Source: Pratylenchus scribneri (Eukaryota; Nematoda; Chromadorea; Rhabditida; Pratylenchidae). Taken from it: DNA of 64,000 nt. The stretch lies in assembly GCA_030063045.1 (NCBI GenBank), contig JAQSEB010000021.1, forward strand, positions 2,542,001-2,606,000, in the 5' to 3' direction. This document shows, one piece after another, positions 12,149 to 23,661 of this stretch. Position numbers and translations under genes: made by a program. The notes under the pieces are model-generated. The model made no database searches. It saw only the letters and a program-made list of their open reading frames with translations, and was not told the DNA's origin. The first letter of the stretch is position 1; each line of letters begins with the position of its first letter.

Positions 12149-12729
12149 TAGAGCTAGGATTTATATTGATATAGATTTCCGCAATATAGGCATAAAATAT
12201 TGACATAAAAGTAGTTAAATATTGATAAAAAGGACCGAAAATAGGCAAAATATTGATGAAAATTTTAAAAAAAAACGTTAAATTTTATCAAAAATTTCAA
12301 AAAAATTTCTTTTAATCGCAATCAAAAATTATTCAATTTCAATGTTTTTTATTCAGAAAATTTTAAAAATTTCAAAAATACAATTTTTTATAAACATCAA
12401 TAAATTTTTTTAAAAAAAATGACAAAATCAATTTCGTTAATTTTTTTCAAAAATTTTTCAAAAAATTTTAAATATCTTTCAAAAAGTATTAAAATTCTCT
12501 AAAAAATTTTCAATTTTTTTCTTAAAATCTCTAAAATTTATTAAAAATTTGTCAAAAATTTGAAAATATTAATCAAAAATTGCCAAAAATGCCGAAATAT
12601 TGATCAATATTGGCATAAAAGTTCAGGCAAATCAACTAAAACTATGATAAAAAGTTGTTTAATGTTTATTTCAAGCTATTTTAAGTTCGCAAAAAAAAAA
12701 TATTGATATCAATATAAATCCTAGCTCTA
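12149..12729. mobile_element. 581 bp hAT-like MITE
   Basis: Inverted ends of about 24 bp: TAGAGCTAGGATTTATATTG on the left, its complement on the right. Flanks CTGATTAG (12141-12148) and TTGATTAG (12730-12737) match at 7 of 8. The interior is AT-rich with repeated AATATTGAT words and no GC-rich words, unlike most other hAT-like elements here. Confidence 0.8.
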
Positions 12730-12846
12730 TTGATTAGTAATTAAGATTAAGATTGGCTATTGTTGGTTTCAGTTTCAGAAAATTGATGAAATTAAAAAAG
12801 CAAAAATTCACAATGGATAATGGAATCTATAAGGGAAAACATGCTA

Positions 12847-13568
12847 TTTTTTTCTCCCCAAAAAAAACTTTTTTTCCCCAAAAAAATCTTTTTTTTCCCC
12901 AATACCTCTTTTTCCCCCAAAAAACACTTTTTTATCCCCAATGACTCTTTTTCCCCCAGAAAAATCTTTTTTACCCCCAATAAACTCAAAAGTGAAAATT
13001 TTTTGATTTTTTTTATAAAATCATAAAAGTAAATGGAATTTTAGCTTCAGAAGATGTAATTATCTCAATATTTTCAATGTGAATTTTCATATAAAATTCT
13101 TTCGGCATTACAAACTTACTTAGCTTTGCCTAGCCCAAAACTTACCCCAATCCTAGCCCTTAGCCCCTAGAACCCATCCTCCGACCCTATCCTACCCTAA
13201 CCATAGCCCATAACCCCTAAAACCCACGCTCCGACCCTAGCCTAACCCTAGCCCTTAGCCCCTAATTCGCGAGGTCTTATTGCCTACCCCTAATTCGGAA
13301 AACTACGTCCGATTCATGAATATTAAACTTATTAAAATTTATTTTTTTGCACATTGGTACATGTGAAATGGGTACATTCCATTTACTTTTATGATTTTAT
13401 AAAAAAAATCAAAAAATTTTCACTTTTGAATTTATTGGGGGTAAAAAAGATTTTTCTGGGGGAAAAAGAGGTATTGGGGATAAAAAAGTGTTTTTTGGGG
13501 GAAAAAAAGTTTTGGGGAAAAAAAAGATTTTTTTGGGGAAAAAAAAGTTTTTTTTGGGGAGAAAAAAG
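12847..13568. repeat. Long inverted repeat with purine/pyrimidine arms
   Basis: Arm 12847-13036 (TTTTTTCCCCAA words) is repeated inverted at 13378-13568 (TTGGGGAAAAAA words), including the outer AAAGTAAATGG/CCATTTACTTT ends next to the loop. The loop of about 340 bp contains repeated CCTAGCCCTTAGCCCCTA words. Each arm has a marked purine/pyrimidine strand bias. Could be a fold-back element. Confidence 0.85.
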
Positions 13569-13907
13569 GTTATCACATAAGGGAAACACGTAGGAATCTG
13601 ATGGAAGAAAGAAAAAAAACGACTGATCACTAATTGCCATAAGCAAAGTGTCCTTCGGCAGAATTGTACATAGGAAGTAGGGACTATTTTTTGAGGAATG
13701 AAAAGCAATGTAGTAAATATTTTTAGGGAGAATTTAACAAAATTACAATCACTAAGAAAAAATTTGTGGATAATTGTATATTTATTTATGCATTATTTAC
13801 TTTCATTTTTAACATCGGGAATAATGTAAATTGAAAATTATTGAATTCTGGAAAATATTTTTTTAATGTTCCCATCTTTGATTTCCATTTTAGACACATG
13901 CCTTCAT

Positions 13908-15682
13908 TCAATTGTTTTCTGCAGGTACTTCTAAATTTATAAAAATATTTCAACTAATAAATTTTTATAAATATTTTGGTACTTATCTAGTTTACATCCC
14001 CCTTTTACCTTACTTAAGAAGGAAAATGTGAAGGAAACTGAAAGGGCCATCTTTTGGGTGTTAGGGACTTACTGCGACAATTGCGGACCCGACACTTGCG
14101 GACGAAAAGGTCTGGCGCCGAAAGCCGTAAAGCTGAAGTGGTATTGTTTATAGGATATTATTAGGCATAAAATTAGCTACAAAATAACATCAAAAGTTTT
14201 GGTCAATGTTGAATATTCACCAAGTTATGGCCAAAAAACCGTTGATTTAATTAAAATTGCGATTTTGACGGTTTTTTGGCCATAACTCGGTGAATACTCA
14301 AAATTTTCCAAACCTTTCGATGTCATTTTGTAGCTAATTTTATGCCTAATAATATGCTATAAACAATGCCACTCCAGCTTTACCAACTTCGGCACCAGTC
14401 CATTTCGTCCGCAAGTGTCGGGCAACCGTTAGGGATAGGGTTAAGGGCTATGTGAGATGATTTAGACTTAGACCCCATCCTATCCGTAACCTATCCCCCT
14501 AATGACCCCAACCTTAATCCAGATGACCCAAAGTGGGACCCTTCACTTCTTCCTTCTTGAAAAAAAGCGAATGAAAACTGGATAAGTACCAAAAATTTTT
14601 ACCGGAACATTTGCACCCAATTTTGTCCATTTCTTCTTTGGTGCTTCCACCTTCCTCTAATTTCTTCAATATCACATCACATTGCCCACAGCCTTTTGCA
14701 TTCACTTTAAAGGGAATTTTTAAATATTTGAATGATAAAAAAACAATGACCAGGGAATTTGGGCGATGCATCGCAAACCATGGAAAAGCATGTTTTCTCG
14801 GGGCATTCTACCATTTCCTGATTCAATTCGAACATTGGATTTCGCACAAATTGTTCGCATTTGTATTCTGTGAAAAGAAAAAGCTTTTTTTTTGTATATT
14901 TTAATGGCACTAAAATTTTTAATTTAATGGGAAAGTCAAACAAATTAATGGGGAGGCAGTCTATTCATAATTCTGCTTCCCCTGCTGGTACTTCTACGGC
15001 TACTGTTAAACGACAAAAAACTTATTCCTAAACCTAATATTATCTTAACATAAAACCCATGACCTAACCTAAATATAATCCTACCCAAAAAGAGCTCTTT
15101 GGTCAGATGTCGAAGAGAGTTTAGGGTAGATAAGGCTATAAGTGAGAAATGGGTTTAGGGAAGGGTAGGTAGGATGTCCCATTAAAATTTATGGTGTGAT
15201 GGAATTAGATTTAGGCTTATTAGGTTAAATTTAAGCTGCAGGGCTCGGAATTTCCTCCCATGTTGTTTTACACTCATTAAAGTACCGTAGGAGACAGAAT
15301 AATGATTTTTAACTTGCCTTCCTCAATAAATGTTTGCCTTCCTCTTTAATTAAGTAAGTATAAAATTTTTAATAATTTCGGATAAATGATTTACACATTC
15401 AATTTTTTTTTTAAATTTTTGTCAGTTATTTTTGTAAATCCAAAAAATATAATAAAATTTTCACAATAATAATTTCAGATAATAAATGATTTACACATTC
15501 AATTTTTTTTTAAATTTTTGTCAGTTATTTTTGTAAATCCAAAAAATGTAATAAAATTTTCACAAAAATTATCCAATAAATTTAATTAATTTAAATAAGT
15601 TTTATTTTTGACACTTACCAGCATTGCTTCCAAAAAAGAACACCACCGAAATTCCGAGGATGATGAACAAAATAGAAGACAT
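13908..15682 (-). CDS. Small Cys-rich secreted protein, paralogue 2
   Basis: Four exons: 15619-15682, 14751-14867, 14603-14704 and 13908-13930; phases close to 101 residues. Leader MSSILFIILGISVVFF, then EYKCEQF, CPEKTCFSMVC, KGCGQC and GCKC, ending EVPAENN. It is the paralogue of the gene at 11179-11653. The 46 bp intron between exons 2 and 3 (14705-14750, GTCATT...TTTAAAG) is absent from that gene; without splicing the frame would stop, and splicing restores the KGCGQC alignment. The last intron is 672 bp and holds a Mutator-like MITE with a second element inside it. Function unknown; secretion follows from the leader. About 390 bp of AT-rich DNA separates it from the SPRY gene upstream, with nothing notable. 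Confidence 0.8.
13978..14590. mobile_element. Mutator-like MITE, GGTACTTRTCC family, copy 2 (interrupted)
   Basis: Ends GGTACTTATCTAG and CTGGATAAGTACC. Flanks AAATATTTT and AAAAATTTT match at 8 of 9. The element is split by the fold-back element at 14068-14427; without it the element is about 250 bp, the usual length of this family. Confidence 0.8.
14068..14427. mobile_element. Fold-back MITE, TTGCGGACCCGACACTTGCGG family, copy 1
   Basis: Nearly the whole element is palindromic: GACACTTGCGGACGAAA at the left, TTTCGTCCGCAAGTGTC at the right, and GGCCATAACTCGGTGAATA/TATTCACCAAGTTATGGCC inside. GTTAGGGA flanks it on both sides (14060-14067, 14428-14435), a perfect 8 bp duplication inside the host MITE. 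Confidence 0.85.
15382..15567. repeat. Two-copy tandem repeat in intron
   Basis: About 86 bp beginning ATAAATGATTTACACATTC is present twice (from 15382 and 15482), nearly identical, in intron 1 of the Cys-rich gene. Confidence 0.8.
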
Positions 15683-16076
15683 TATTTTTGGTTGTAAATT
15701 TGGTGTGAATTTTTATAAGTTTTGAAAATGAAAAATAAAATAAAAATTGATATATTTTATAATGCTTTTAAACCAATAAATTTTATTTTAAAAGCCATTA
15801 ACTTTTTTTAATGTAAAACCCATTAAAAATTCAACGCTTTTCATCCAATTTTAAAAGGTGATAAAAAATTTATATTGAAAATTCTTTTAAAAATTTATTT
15901 ATTTCGATTGCTAGAAATTGTAAAAACCATTAAAATCTTTATGTAAATATTGCAAATAATCCGATTCAAAAAGATTTTAAAATTCTGCTTTTTAAAGTTT
16001 TTTTTAACAACTATATAAATAATTAATTAATCCATTTTCTTTTTTTTTCCAATTTTCTTCCTCTTCTCCCAAATTC

Positions 16077-17350
16077 TTATTCAAGGACTCTTCCAAATTC
16101 CTCGAATTGAAATTTTTCCTTGCCAAAGTTCACGTCGATTGAATCGCCAGCATCAGCCAATTCGATAACCGGGAAAAGTGTGACATTAACAAATTTTGAA
16201 GGCAAAGCAGCTTTGCCTAAATTAAATTATTATTATATTTTCATTTAAATATTTTTATTTTAAAATTTTTTAATTTTATAATTATTTTACCCAATAATTT
16301 GCCATTATAAGTGGCAAAACATTTCATCGAATTTGGGTGATGGATAATGCCAATACCAATAATATCCCTTTTCTTGAAATATTCAAAGAAATTTTCGAAA
16401 TTGGTCCATGATCCATTAATCATAATTCTATCTTTTCGCCAAAATCCAATTGAATTTGCTTCACATCCAAGCAATTTACCTTCCAATGAAAATTGTTTCG
16501 TACAAAAACCGATGACAATATCGCCATAATTCCTGAACAATCGATGATGATTTTAGGAGGTCACATTTTTTTATTGTTTTTATAAAATATTATGTATTTA
16601 TCTTTTCAGTGTAAATAAGAATTATTACCGAAGCTTGTTGTTGAGAATTTGTACTTCAAAATAGAAGACAATTTTTGCTTTAATGATTTCTTTCAAATTT
16701 AATAATGGAATTGGCAAGAGAGCACGACCGCAATTCCAACCTAATAATAATAATAATTAAATTTCCTATTTTTCTTTTCAATTTTTACCATCTTCTGTTC
16801 CGGAATGTTTTGCATCGAGTCCATCCTCAGAAATTGCCAATTTTGGACCACAATCAGCCGAATTTAATTTATTCTTCTTCATTGCCTAAAAATGTTTTTT
16901 TTTTATTATTTTTATTTTTTTTATAAATATTTCACCTCTTTAATGCTATTGATCATTTTCTGAACATTTCTTGCCAAAATGCCATTTGACATTTTAGTAA
17001 GAAGACCAAAAGCATTTTCAAATGGCAATGAGCCAAATAACTCATTGAACAATTCGGCTGGCAAAATTCGACAAGGAAATGCGATTTTTTTCTTGAAAAA
17101 TTTTAAAATTAATAATTAAATATATATGTAAATCTACCTTCTTCATATAAGCCTCAATTTTTGACGTTTTTTCTTTCAATTCATGAATTTCTTCCGTTAA
17201 TTTTGAATTTTCTTCTTCCAATTTTGCATTTTTTCCTTTCAATGCAACATTTTCTCCATTTATTTGGCCAATTTTTTTATTATTTTCTTCCTTCAATTTC
17301 TCAATTTCATTTTGCAATTCAATGATTTTATGATTGAATTGTTTTTCCAT
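16077..17350 (-). CDS. Coiled-coil plus SPRY domain protein (RanBPM/SPRYSEC-like)
   Basis: Six exons: 17138-17350, 16936-17091, 16789-16885, 16629-16740, 16291-16532 and 16077-16216; phases close to 319 residues. Residues 1-70 form a heptad coiled coil rich in Glu and Lys (KLKEENNKK, KLEEENSKLTEEIHELKEK). After a helical linker, residues 155-310 are a SPRY domain: GWNCGRALLPIPLL, then FYFEVQIL, YGDIVIGFCTK, NSIGFWR, DIIGIGI, CFATYNG, LFPVIEL and the closing IDVNFG. SPRY domains bind protein partners; in cyst nematodes this family is greatly expanded and the leader-bearing members are injected into plants. This one has no signal peptide, so an intracellular adaptor role is more likely. Same strand as the Cys-rich genes downstream. 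The domain call is firm; the role is inference. Confidence 0.85.
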
Positions 17351-18268
17351 TTTATTAAATTTGCTGATTTGTTATCTCTAAATTATATTATAATTAATTA
17401 ATAAGAGTTTATTTATCAATAAAATTATTTATATTGAATTTTTTAATTTGGAATGAACAAAAATATGAGCATTTTTTTATGTGATGTTGAGTGAAAATCG
17501 TCTCTTTTTTATAATATTCTCCTCCTTTCCAATGAAGGAGAAGGGTATTGGAGTAAAAAATAAAAATGCATCATTTTGTGAAAGGGGAATTTTCAATTCT
17601 GTGTCAAAAAAAAGAATAATCATCAAATGCCAATACCCAGATTAAAAATTGAAAAATTACTCTGATGAGATGAATGAGAAAATGCCTATGGATGGCACAT
17701 ATTTGAATATTATTTCATCAAATAAAAAAAAATAAATAACTATAATGTAGAATTTGATGGAGGAGATTAATTCTTTGTCATTCAATGTCAAAGACCCAAC
17801 CAATTTTGCATTTTCTTTTACTTGTTCTTAACAATTATTATTTCTTCTATTCAATCCCTTTCCCCATATTGCCTCCAAATCCAAATTGATGGGGGGGGGG
17901 GGGGGGGTGGGGATTGGGCAATGTTAAAATGATTTTATTTTATTTGATTGGCTGGAAAATTCCCATTAGGCAAAACAAATTTGAATTTTTCATTAATTCA
18001 TTATAAGTAATTGAAGCAAAGTTCAGGAGAGAGGGAGGATTTGTTTGAGAATTGCCTCAACACAAATTTCCTTAATTGTTGATTCTTTTATCGTTTTCCC
18101 ATTCCATCACTTTTATAATGAATGTCTCTTATTTCACTGTGGAAAAAATGAGATTGACTTTTATTACTTTTGATTTATAAATTAGTAATGTGTTCAGCAG
18201 AGCAGAATAATTATTGGATCAAATTATGAGACCTCATCAAATAATTATATATCTTATTCATCCATTTA
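17351..18268. other. Intergenic region between SPRY and UBC genes
   Basis: No gene seen. AT-rich, with a run of 17 G at 17891-17907. It must hold the promoter of the SPRY gene and the 3' end of the UBC gene. Confidence 0.6.
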
Positions 18269-21200
18269 TTATTGCGTCTTCTTTGGCTTTCTCAACTTTT
18301 TACCATCAATTGGAATATTCTGCTGGAGCGCAGCAGAAGGGCACTTCATAGAAGAAAATGTTGTCTTGAGTTTTTCATATTCTGTCTGTAGTAAAAAAAT
18401 TTTTCATTAAAATGGCAAAAATACAATTGAAAAATATTTATACCGCATTTGCTTAATATTATTTGCTGACATTTTTTTTTTTAATATTCCGTTAATTTAA
18501 TTGGCAAAAAGTACCATAATAAAATGTAAATTATTCCATGGTTCCTATTCCTATTCTATTTTGCAATTTTTCCCATATTGTACATAACAATGGTCACTGC
18601 AAGTGAGCTCAATTTTAAATCGAGTATACTATAAAGCAAATAAATTTTAAATAATTGTAACTAAATTGAAAAATTTACCAAAGTCTAAATTAGGAAAATT
18701 TTGGTTTACATTTAGATAAAATATGAATTTTGTTGATAGGAATTTGGAATTTACCTTGAGCCCATCCAAATAAGTTTTGGACACTTTTCGAGCATCAACC
18801 AGGCCTTTACAATCTTCAATCCACTCTTCGACTTGTGCGCAAATTTCTTTCGATTTCAACCAAAAATGGCATTCGATAACATCAGAGAAGGCTTTTGGTG
18901 GATTCTTGGGTAATTTAATAAAAAAATAAATAAACATAAAGAATAAAGCACCACCTTAATTTGTTGAAGCATTGCCCATTGAAGGCACATTTGGCGAATT
19001 TTGGCATTATATTGGCACGATTCAATTTCTCCATTCGGAGTATTTCGCATATTCTCAAAGCCCGGCTCATTGAAATACTATATATAATGATTATAAAATT
19101 AATTAAAATTGATAAAATTTTAATAATAAAATTTAATAATATCCAAAATATCCAAAAAGTGGACGATAAATTTTTAAAATTAATTCCATAAAATCAAAAA
19201 AAAGCTAAATTATAAGGGAAACTTTGAGCTTTATAAAATGGTCTGTTATTTTGAGAAAAAAAAAACTGACCGGTTTGTCAACAAAAACTAATCCTTGAAT
19301 TGAAATGAGCACTTGGGCAAGTGTCAAGCCCGCATTCCATCGCTCACCTTCCCATGTGTTCAGGATTGACAAGCAAATAAACCCATTATCGTAAAGATTT
19401 GGATTGAAGCGAATCTTAATAAAATTAGTATATTATTTTATTTAAATGGATTCATTATTAAATTTTGATGTAAAAAATTGACGATTAATAAAAAAATTTG
19501 TGGTTTCATTGAGTAGTGCACTACTTTAAACTATTTTGGTTGGCCCATAAAAAAATACCGTTTTATTGCCGGTAGTCTCAAAGTTCATGCGCATTGGCTC
19601 AAACGGATAATTGGATGGAAAAAACACGTCGAATTCGAAGCAACCATTTGCATAGGGCGTTCCAGTTGGTCCAATAATCAAAGCCTAAAATTGGAAAAAA
19701 AACTAAAAATTGAATTAAAATGTACATGGAATATGAATATATTTACTAGAGTCCGGAATTTCTGATTTGCCGGGCCCGATTCCGGGTTTTCCTTATCAAA
19801 TTTTTCCGGGCTGGGCCCAACCCGGCAAAACCTCGGTTTTTCCCAAAAATGCCGGGTCCGGGCACCGGGCCCGGCTCCGGACTCTTATTTACAATACTAA
19901 ATGTTTGATAACATATCTTAGGTTTTGCGAAAAATTTTTATTATATTTTTCTTATAGTTTTATCAATGATAGCTAATGTAAGTATAAAAAATAAATAAAA
20001 TGCTATCACAAATTAAAGTTTAAAAATAAGATGACAAAACAGGCGGAATTAATGTTGGAGGGAAAGAGGCGGAATTAATGTTGGGGGGAAAGAGGCGGAA
20101 TTAATGTTGGGGGGAAACAGGCGGAATTAATGTTGGGGGGAAAGAGGCGGAATTAATGTTGGGGGGAGGAGGAACTGGCGGAATTAATGTTGGGGGAAAG
20201 AGGCTGAATTAATGTTGGGGGAAAGAGGCTGAATCAATGTTGGAGAAATAGATAGAATGTTTTTGAAAACTTTTTTTATAAATACTTTTACTAATTTTCT
20301 CAATAATATTTTATCAGCCTACTTTCATCACATCCAATCGTTCCTCGCAGGCGCGCACAAAAATAGTGCTTTCTGCCGAAACTGGCAGAGTTTCATGAAA
20401 TGAAGCAATTTCCTTGGCCAATCGTGCTGTCATAAATTTCTCACCAGCAGCAGCAGCAGTGGAAGCATTGTTCAATGAGGTGGCAAAATGATATGGAATG
20501 CATAATTCATTATTGTTGGCACCATAAAATGGAATTGTCTCTGTTTTTTAAAATGATTGAATAAAATGGCAATAAAATTGGTAATTGTTTTTTGATTTTT
20601 TTTTTTTTGCAATTGACAAGTGTCGTTTTTTAGTTTTATCATCATCAGAGCTGTGCTTTTCATAAATCTTGACTCCGACTCCGACTCCTGACTCCGGGCT
20701 TTACAATTTTTGACTCCGACTCCGACTCCAACTCCGGAGTCGTTCTAAAACTCGACTCCGGAGTTTGACTCCGCAGAAATTTTTTTAAGTAATTTCGATT
20801 TGGCTCCAGGGCATTTTTGTGTAAAATTAATATCTATTTTCGAAAATGATATAATTTCGGTACGAAAATTTCAATTTTAGTCAAAATAAACCAAATTTAA
20901 TTTTAAAAAATTGAAAAGAGAAATTTTTTTAAAAATTCGGTAAAAAAATACAATTTTTTAAATAAAAATCCGGAGTCGCTCAAAATTTTTGACTCCGACT
21001 CCAGCTCCGGAGCGGAGTCGGAGCCGGAGTCGGACCCAGCTCTGATCATCATTCTTAATGAATGATTATCAAAATAGATCACAAAAGAAACATAAAACCT
21101 CGAGTCGAAAAATTGAAAGCAATTTATAATTTTTGAAAAAATTATGAAAAGTGGACATACTGAATATCAACTGCTTCATTGTTGTACAATATAATTCAGC

Positions 21201-23059
21201 AGCAGAATCACCTGTTAATAGAAAAATTTTGTGATTCAATATAAAATTAATTGCTTATTATAAACTTGGGGTTTCGCTGTCAATTTTCCAAAAGGAAATC
21301 AGAACCAAAAAAAGGCTGCGGAAATTTCCGGGATACTCTAATTATAATTATATTATAATATCAATTATTAATGATAACATTTAAATGCTTATCGAATTTC
21401 GATGCCAATTTGCTTATTATTTATGTTTTTATTAAAAAGGTAAGAATTACATTTTGTTTGTTCCACTTCAAGTCGCGGCTTTTTTAATGGCTCATCTTTG
21501 TTCAGATCTTCACGCAAACCTAAATTTTGAATAATTTGATTTAAATTTTTTAGTAAATTAATGTTTTTTACCCATTTTTGTGGTTGAAGTGCCGGCCTTT
21601 CCATATTCAATTTCCATCATTTTCTTCTTCTCGGCCCTGGATAACATTGGTACTTATCCAGTTTGGGTCCCCTTTTTGGGTCACATAGGAAAAAAGTGAA
21701 GGATCCCTCCTTTGGGTGTTAGGGTTTGCATGGTGTCAGGTTTTGGGTTTAGGATACACTTGAGATGATTTTTAACCCATCTCCATTCCCCATCCTATCC
21801 CTAACCTTTTCCAGAATGACCCAAATCCGAAACCTGCTGAGTGCTGACCCATAGGGGGGACCCTTCACTTTTCAAAAAGGTGACCCAAATTGGATAAGTA
21901 CCATAACTTTTTATAATTTGCAAATATAAGTGATAATAAATATATAAAGCTAAAAATTAGTTTTTTACACCATAAATGATCTATTTGAAGCTCACTCTCG
22001 TCTATTAGAAGCCTACCTGAGAGAGGAAAAAAGACGTATCCAACCCAGAACGCATAAACCCAAAACGCACACACCCAAAACACATACATTGACTTTTAAT
22101 TTTTTAAAATAAATATATAAATTTCTTTTAATTATTTATTATTTTTCGTTTTAATTCTGATTTTTTACATTTATTCTAAAAAATTAAAAATGGTGTATGT
22201 GTTTAGGGTTGTATGGGTTTAGGAAGTATGTGTTTTGGGTGTATGCGTTTTGGAGTATGCGTTCTGAGGGTTGACCCCAAAAAAGACAAAATCATAAATC
22301 GGTGAAATTAAAATTGATTTTAATTTTTAAATTTTATGGAAACTGTTTTTTGGCTGGCTCTTCAATGCTTGTTGATTGGTCATTTTTGGTGTCATTGTCG
22401 TCGTCTGCTTCCTCATTTTTTTCTCCATCTTCATCGTTTTGTTGTTCCTGCTGTTGTTCATATTGTTGTTCATTGAAAAAGTTTGACAATGCTCGCTGAA
22501 AAGGCGGCATATTTTATGCAAAATTTGAGAAGTAATCTATTTTATTTACTGAAATTCTAGAAAAAGAGTACATAAACCCATTTTATAATGGTTTAACAAT
22601 TTGTCCTATATGTAAAAACCATAAACCATTGATTGGATAAAGCTGTTAAATAATTTGCCATAGTTTGGTCAACAATTAAAGGGGGTTTGTTTATATGGTA
22701 AACTCATTTTGGTTTCTGGTGCAAAAAAAGTTAGAATTGTTTAAACCAAAAGCAAAAACATAATTAAATTATGCATCTTCTTGACTTGATCTGTTTTTCT
22801 AGCGATTGAGTATAATATTTATGGTTGTTTAGGATAAACCACTGCTGCTGTTATCTTTTGTCGAATTAAATAATATTTTAATTAATCTTAAATCATTTCC
22901 ACAAACATTCAAATCGTATTCGCTCTCTTCAAACATAAAATGCGCGAGTGCCTCATCCACGCCAGTGATTTCAACCAAATATTGGATTTGGATTGCCTGC
23001 TCCAATTCATCCAATGGTGGTGCATTATTATAATTATTATTGTTGTTGTTGTTTGCCAT
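18269..23059 (-). CDS. UBA-like plus E2 ubiquitin-conjugating enzyme (BIRC6/UBE2O/UBC-17 type)
   Basis: Eleven exons: 22907-23059, 22344-22495, 21572-21636, 21451-21519, 21161-21211, 20323-20540, 19559-19684, 19271-19414, 18955-19077, 18755-18904 and 18269-18385; phases close to 455 residues. After an Asn run, residues 16-60 resemble a UBA-like domain ([27 protein letters not shown]). An acidic Gln/Glu/Asp segment follows. Residues 175-390 are an E2 core: [32 protein letters not shown], then the active-site segment [12 protein letters not shown], with catalytic Cys about residue 292, and [17 protein letters not shown]. The extended YFNEPGFE...RNTPNGE tail is typical of the BIRC6/UBE2O class. 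It would transfer ubiquitin, possibly acting as a hybrid E2/E3. The C-terminus is Lys-rich. Introns carry four elements or repeats. The domain call is strong. Confidence 0.9.
19747..19885. mobile_element. 139 bp hAT-like MITE with 7 bp target duplication
   Basis: Ends TAGAGTCCGGA and TCCGGACTCT. TATTTAC flanks both sides (19740-19746, 19886-19892). The interior is built of CCGGGCCCGG words. Same family as 500-630. Lies in an intron of the UBC gene. Confidence 0.85.
20041..20250. repeat. 26 bp minisatellite, about eight copies
   Basis: Unit starts AGGCGGAATTAATGTTGG followed by a G-run and GAAAG. Copies drift towards the right end (AGGCTGAATTAATG). Intronic and non-coding. Confidence 0.9.
20646..21044. 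mobile_element. 399 bp hAT-like MITE with perfect 8 bp target duplication
   Basis: Ends CAGAGCTGTG and CCCAGCTCTG; ATCATCAT flanks both sides (20638-20645, 21045-21052). Both subterminal parts are made of GACTCCG/CGGAGTC words and the centre is AT-rich. Lies in an intron of the UBC gene. Confidence 0.9.
21649..21902. mobile_element. Mutator-like MITE, GGTACTTRTCC family, copy 3
   Basis: Ends GGTACTTATCCAGTTTGGGT and the inverted AATTGGATAAGTACC. Flanks ATAACATT and ATAACTTT match at 7 of 8. On the minus strand it ends 12 bases before exon 3 of the UBC gene, so its target duplication forms part of the splice acceptor tract. Confidence 0.8.
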
Positions 23060-23661
23060 ATTCTGTTTTTCAGATCTTTTTATGGTTGTAATAAACTAAA
23101 AACTAATTGATATTCCCATTTTTATTTCATTATTAAATTTGAAAATTTTTTTTACAAGTTAATATTGGCTTCCTAGTTTTAATTTTAATAAATGGCGCTA
23201 GCGCGTTTCAAATTTTTTACTTTAAAAAGTTTAACGTTAAGACATTTTATCCAAACCGGTTTTCGTCTATTTACAGGGATTGAGTCTATAAACCATGGTA
23301 TATAATTTGTTATGGTTTAATTGGTTTTGAACCAAACCCCCATAGATGGTTTAAGTGGTTTAAACCTATAATTTTTGATCAAACCAACACAAAATATATA
23401 CCAAATTACGCGTCTTGACGAGATCTATCGATTGGGTATAAGGTTTGGGGGTCTAGGACAAACCACTGAACCGTTATAATCTTTCCGCCATTTTCAATAC
23501 TCTTTTCGTTTTCAATGTTTTTTCGCCAAATTAAATACCACCCTTTATTATTTTATTCTTTAATTCAATAATTAAAATAAATAATTAACAAATTGGTAAT
23601 CAAATAAATTGAAAATCGATTCAAATCAATAAGTCATTTTAATTTTTCCACAATTATTATT
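23060..23661. other. Intergenic region with a truncated MITE
   Basis: Between the UBC start and the end of the first PUR gene. Positions 23281-23504 are a left-truncated copy of the GGCGAAAAG palindromic MITE (right end TTTCCGCCATTTTCAAT). No gene seen. Confidence 0.65.

Larger units (their letters stand above)
11654..13907. other. Intergenic region with hAT-like element and long inverted repeat
   Basis: Separates the two Cys-rich paralogues. It contains the 581 bp element at 12149-12729 and the inverted repeat at 12847-13568. The open frames at 12753-13708 are products of the CCCCAAAAAA/TTTTTTGGGG repeat. No gene seen. Confidence 0.65.

Noticed and set aside
12753..13708. Open frames rich in FFPQK/LGEKE words
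   Set aside because: Products of the inverted TTTTTTCCCC/GGGGAAAAAA arms, present on both strands.
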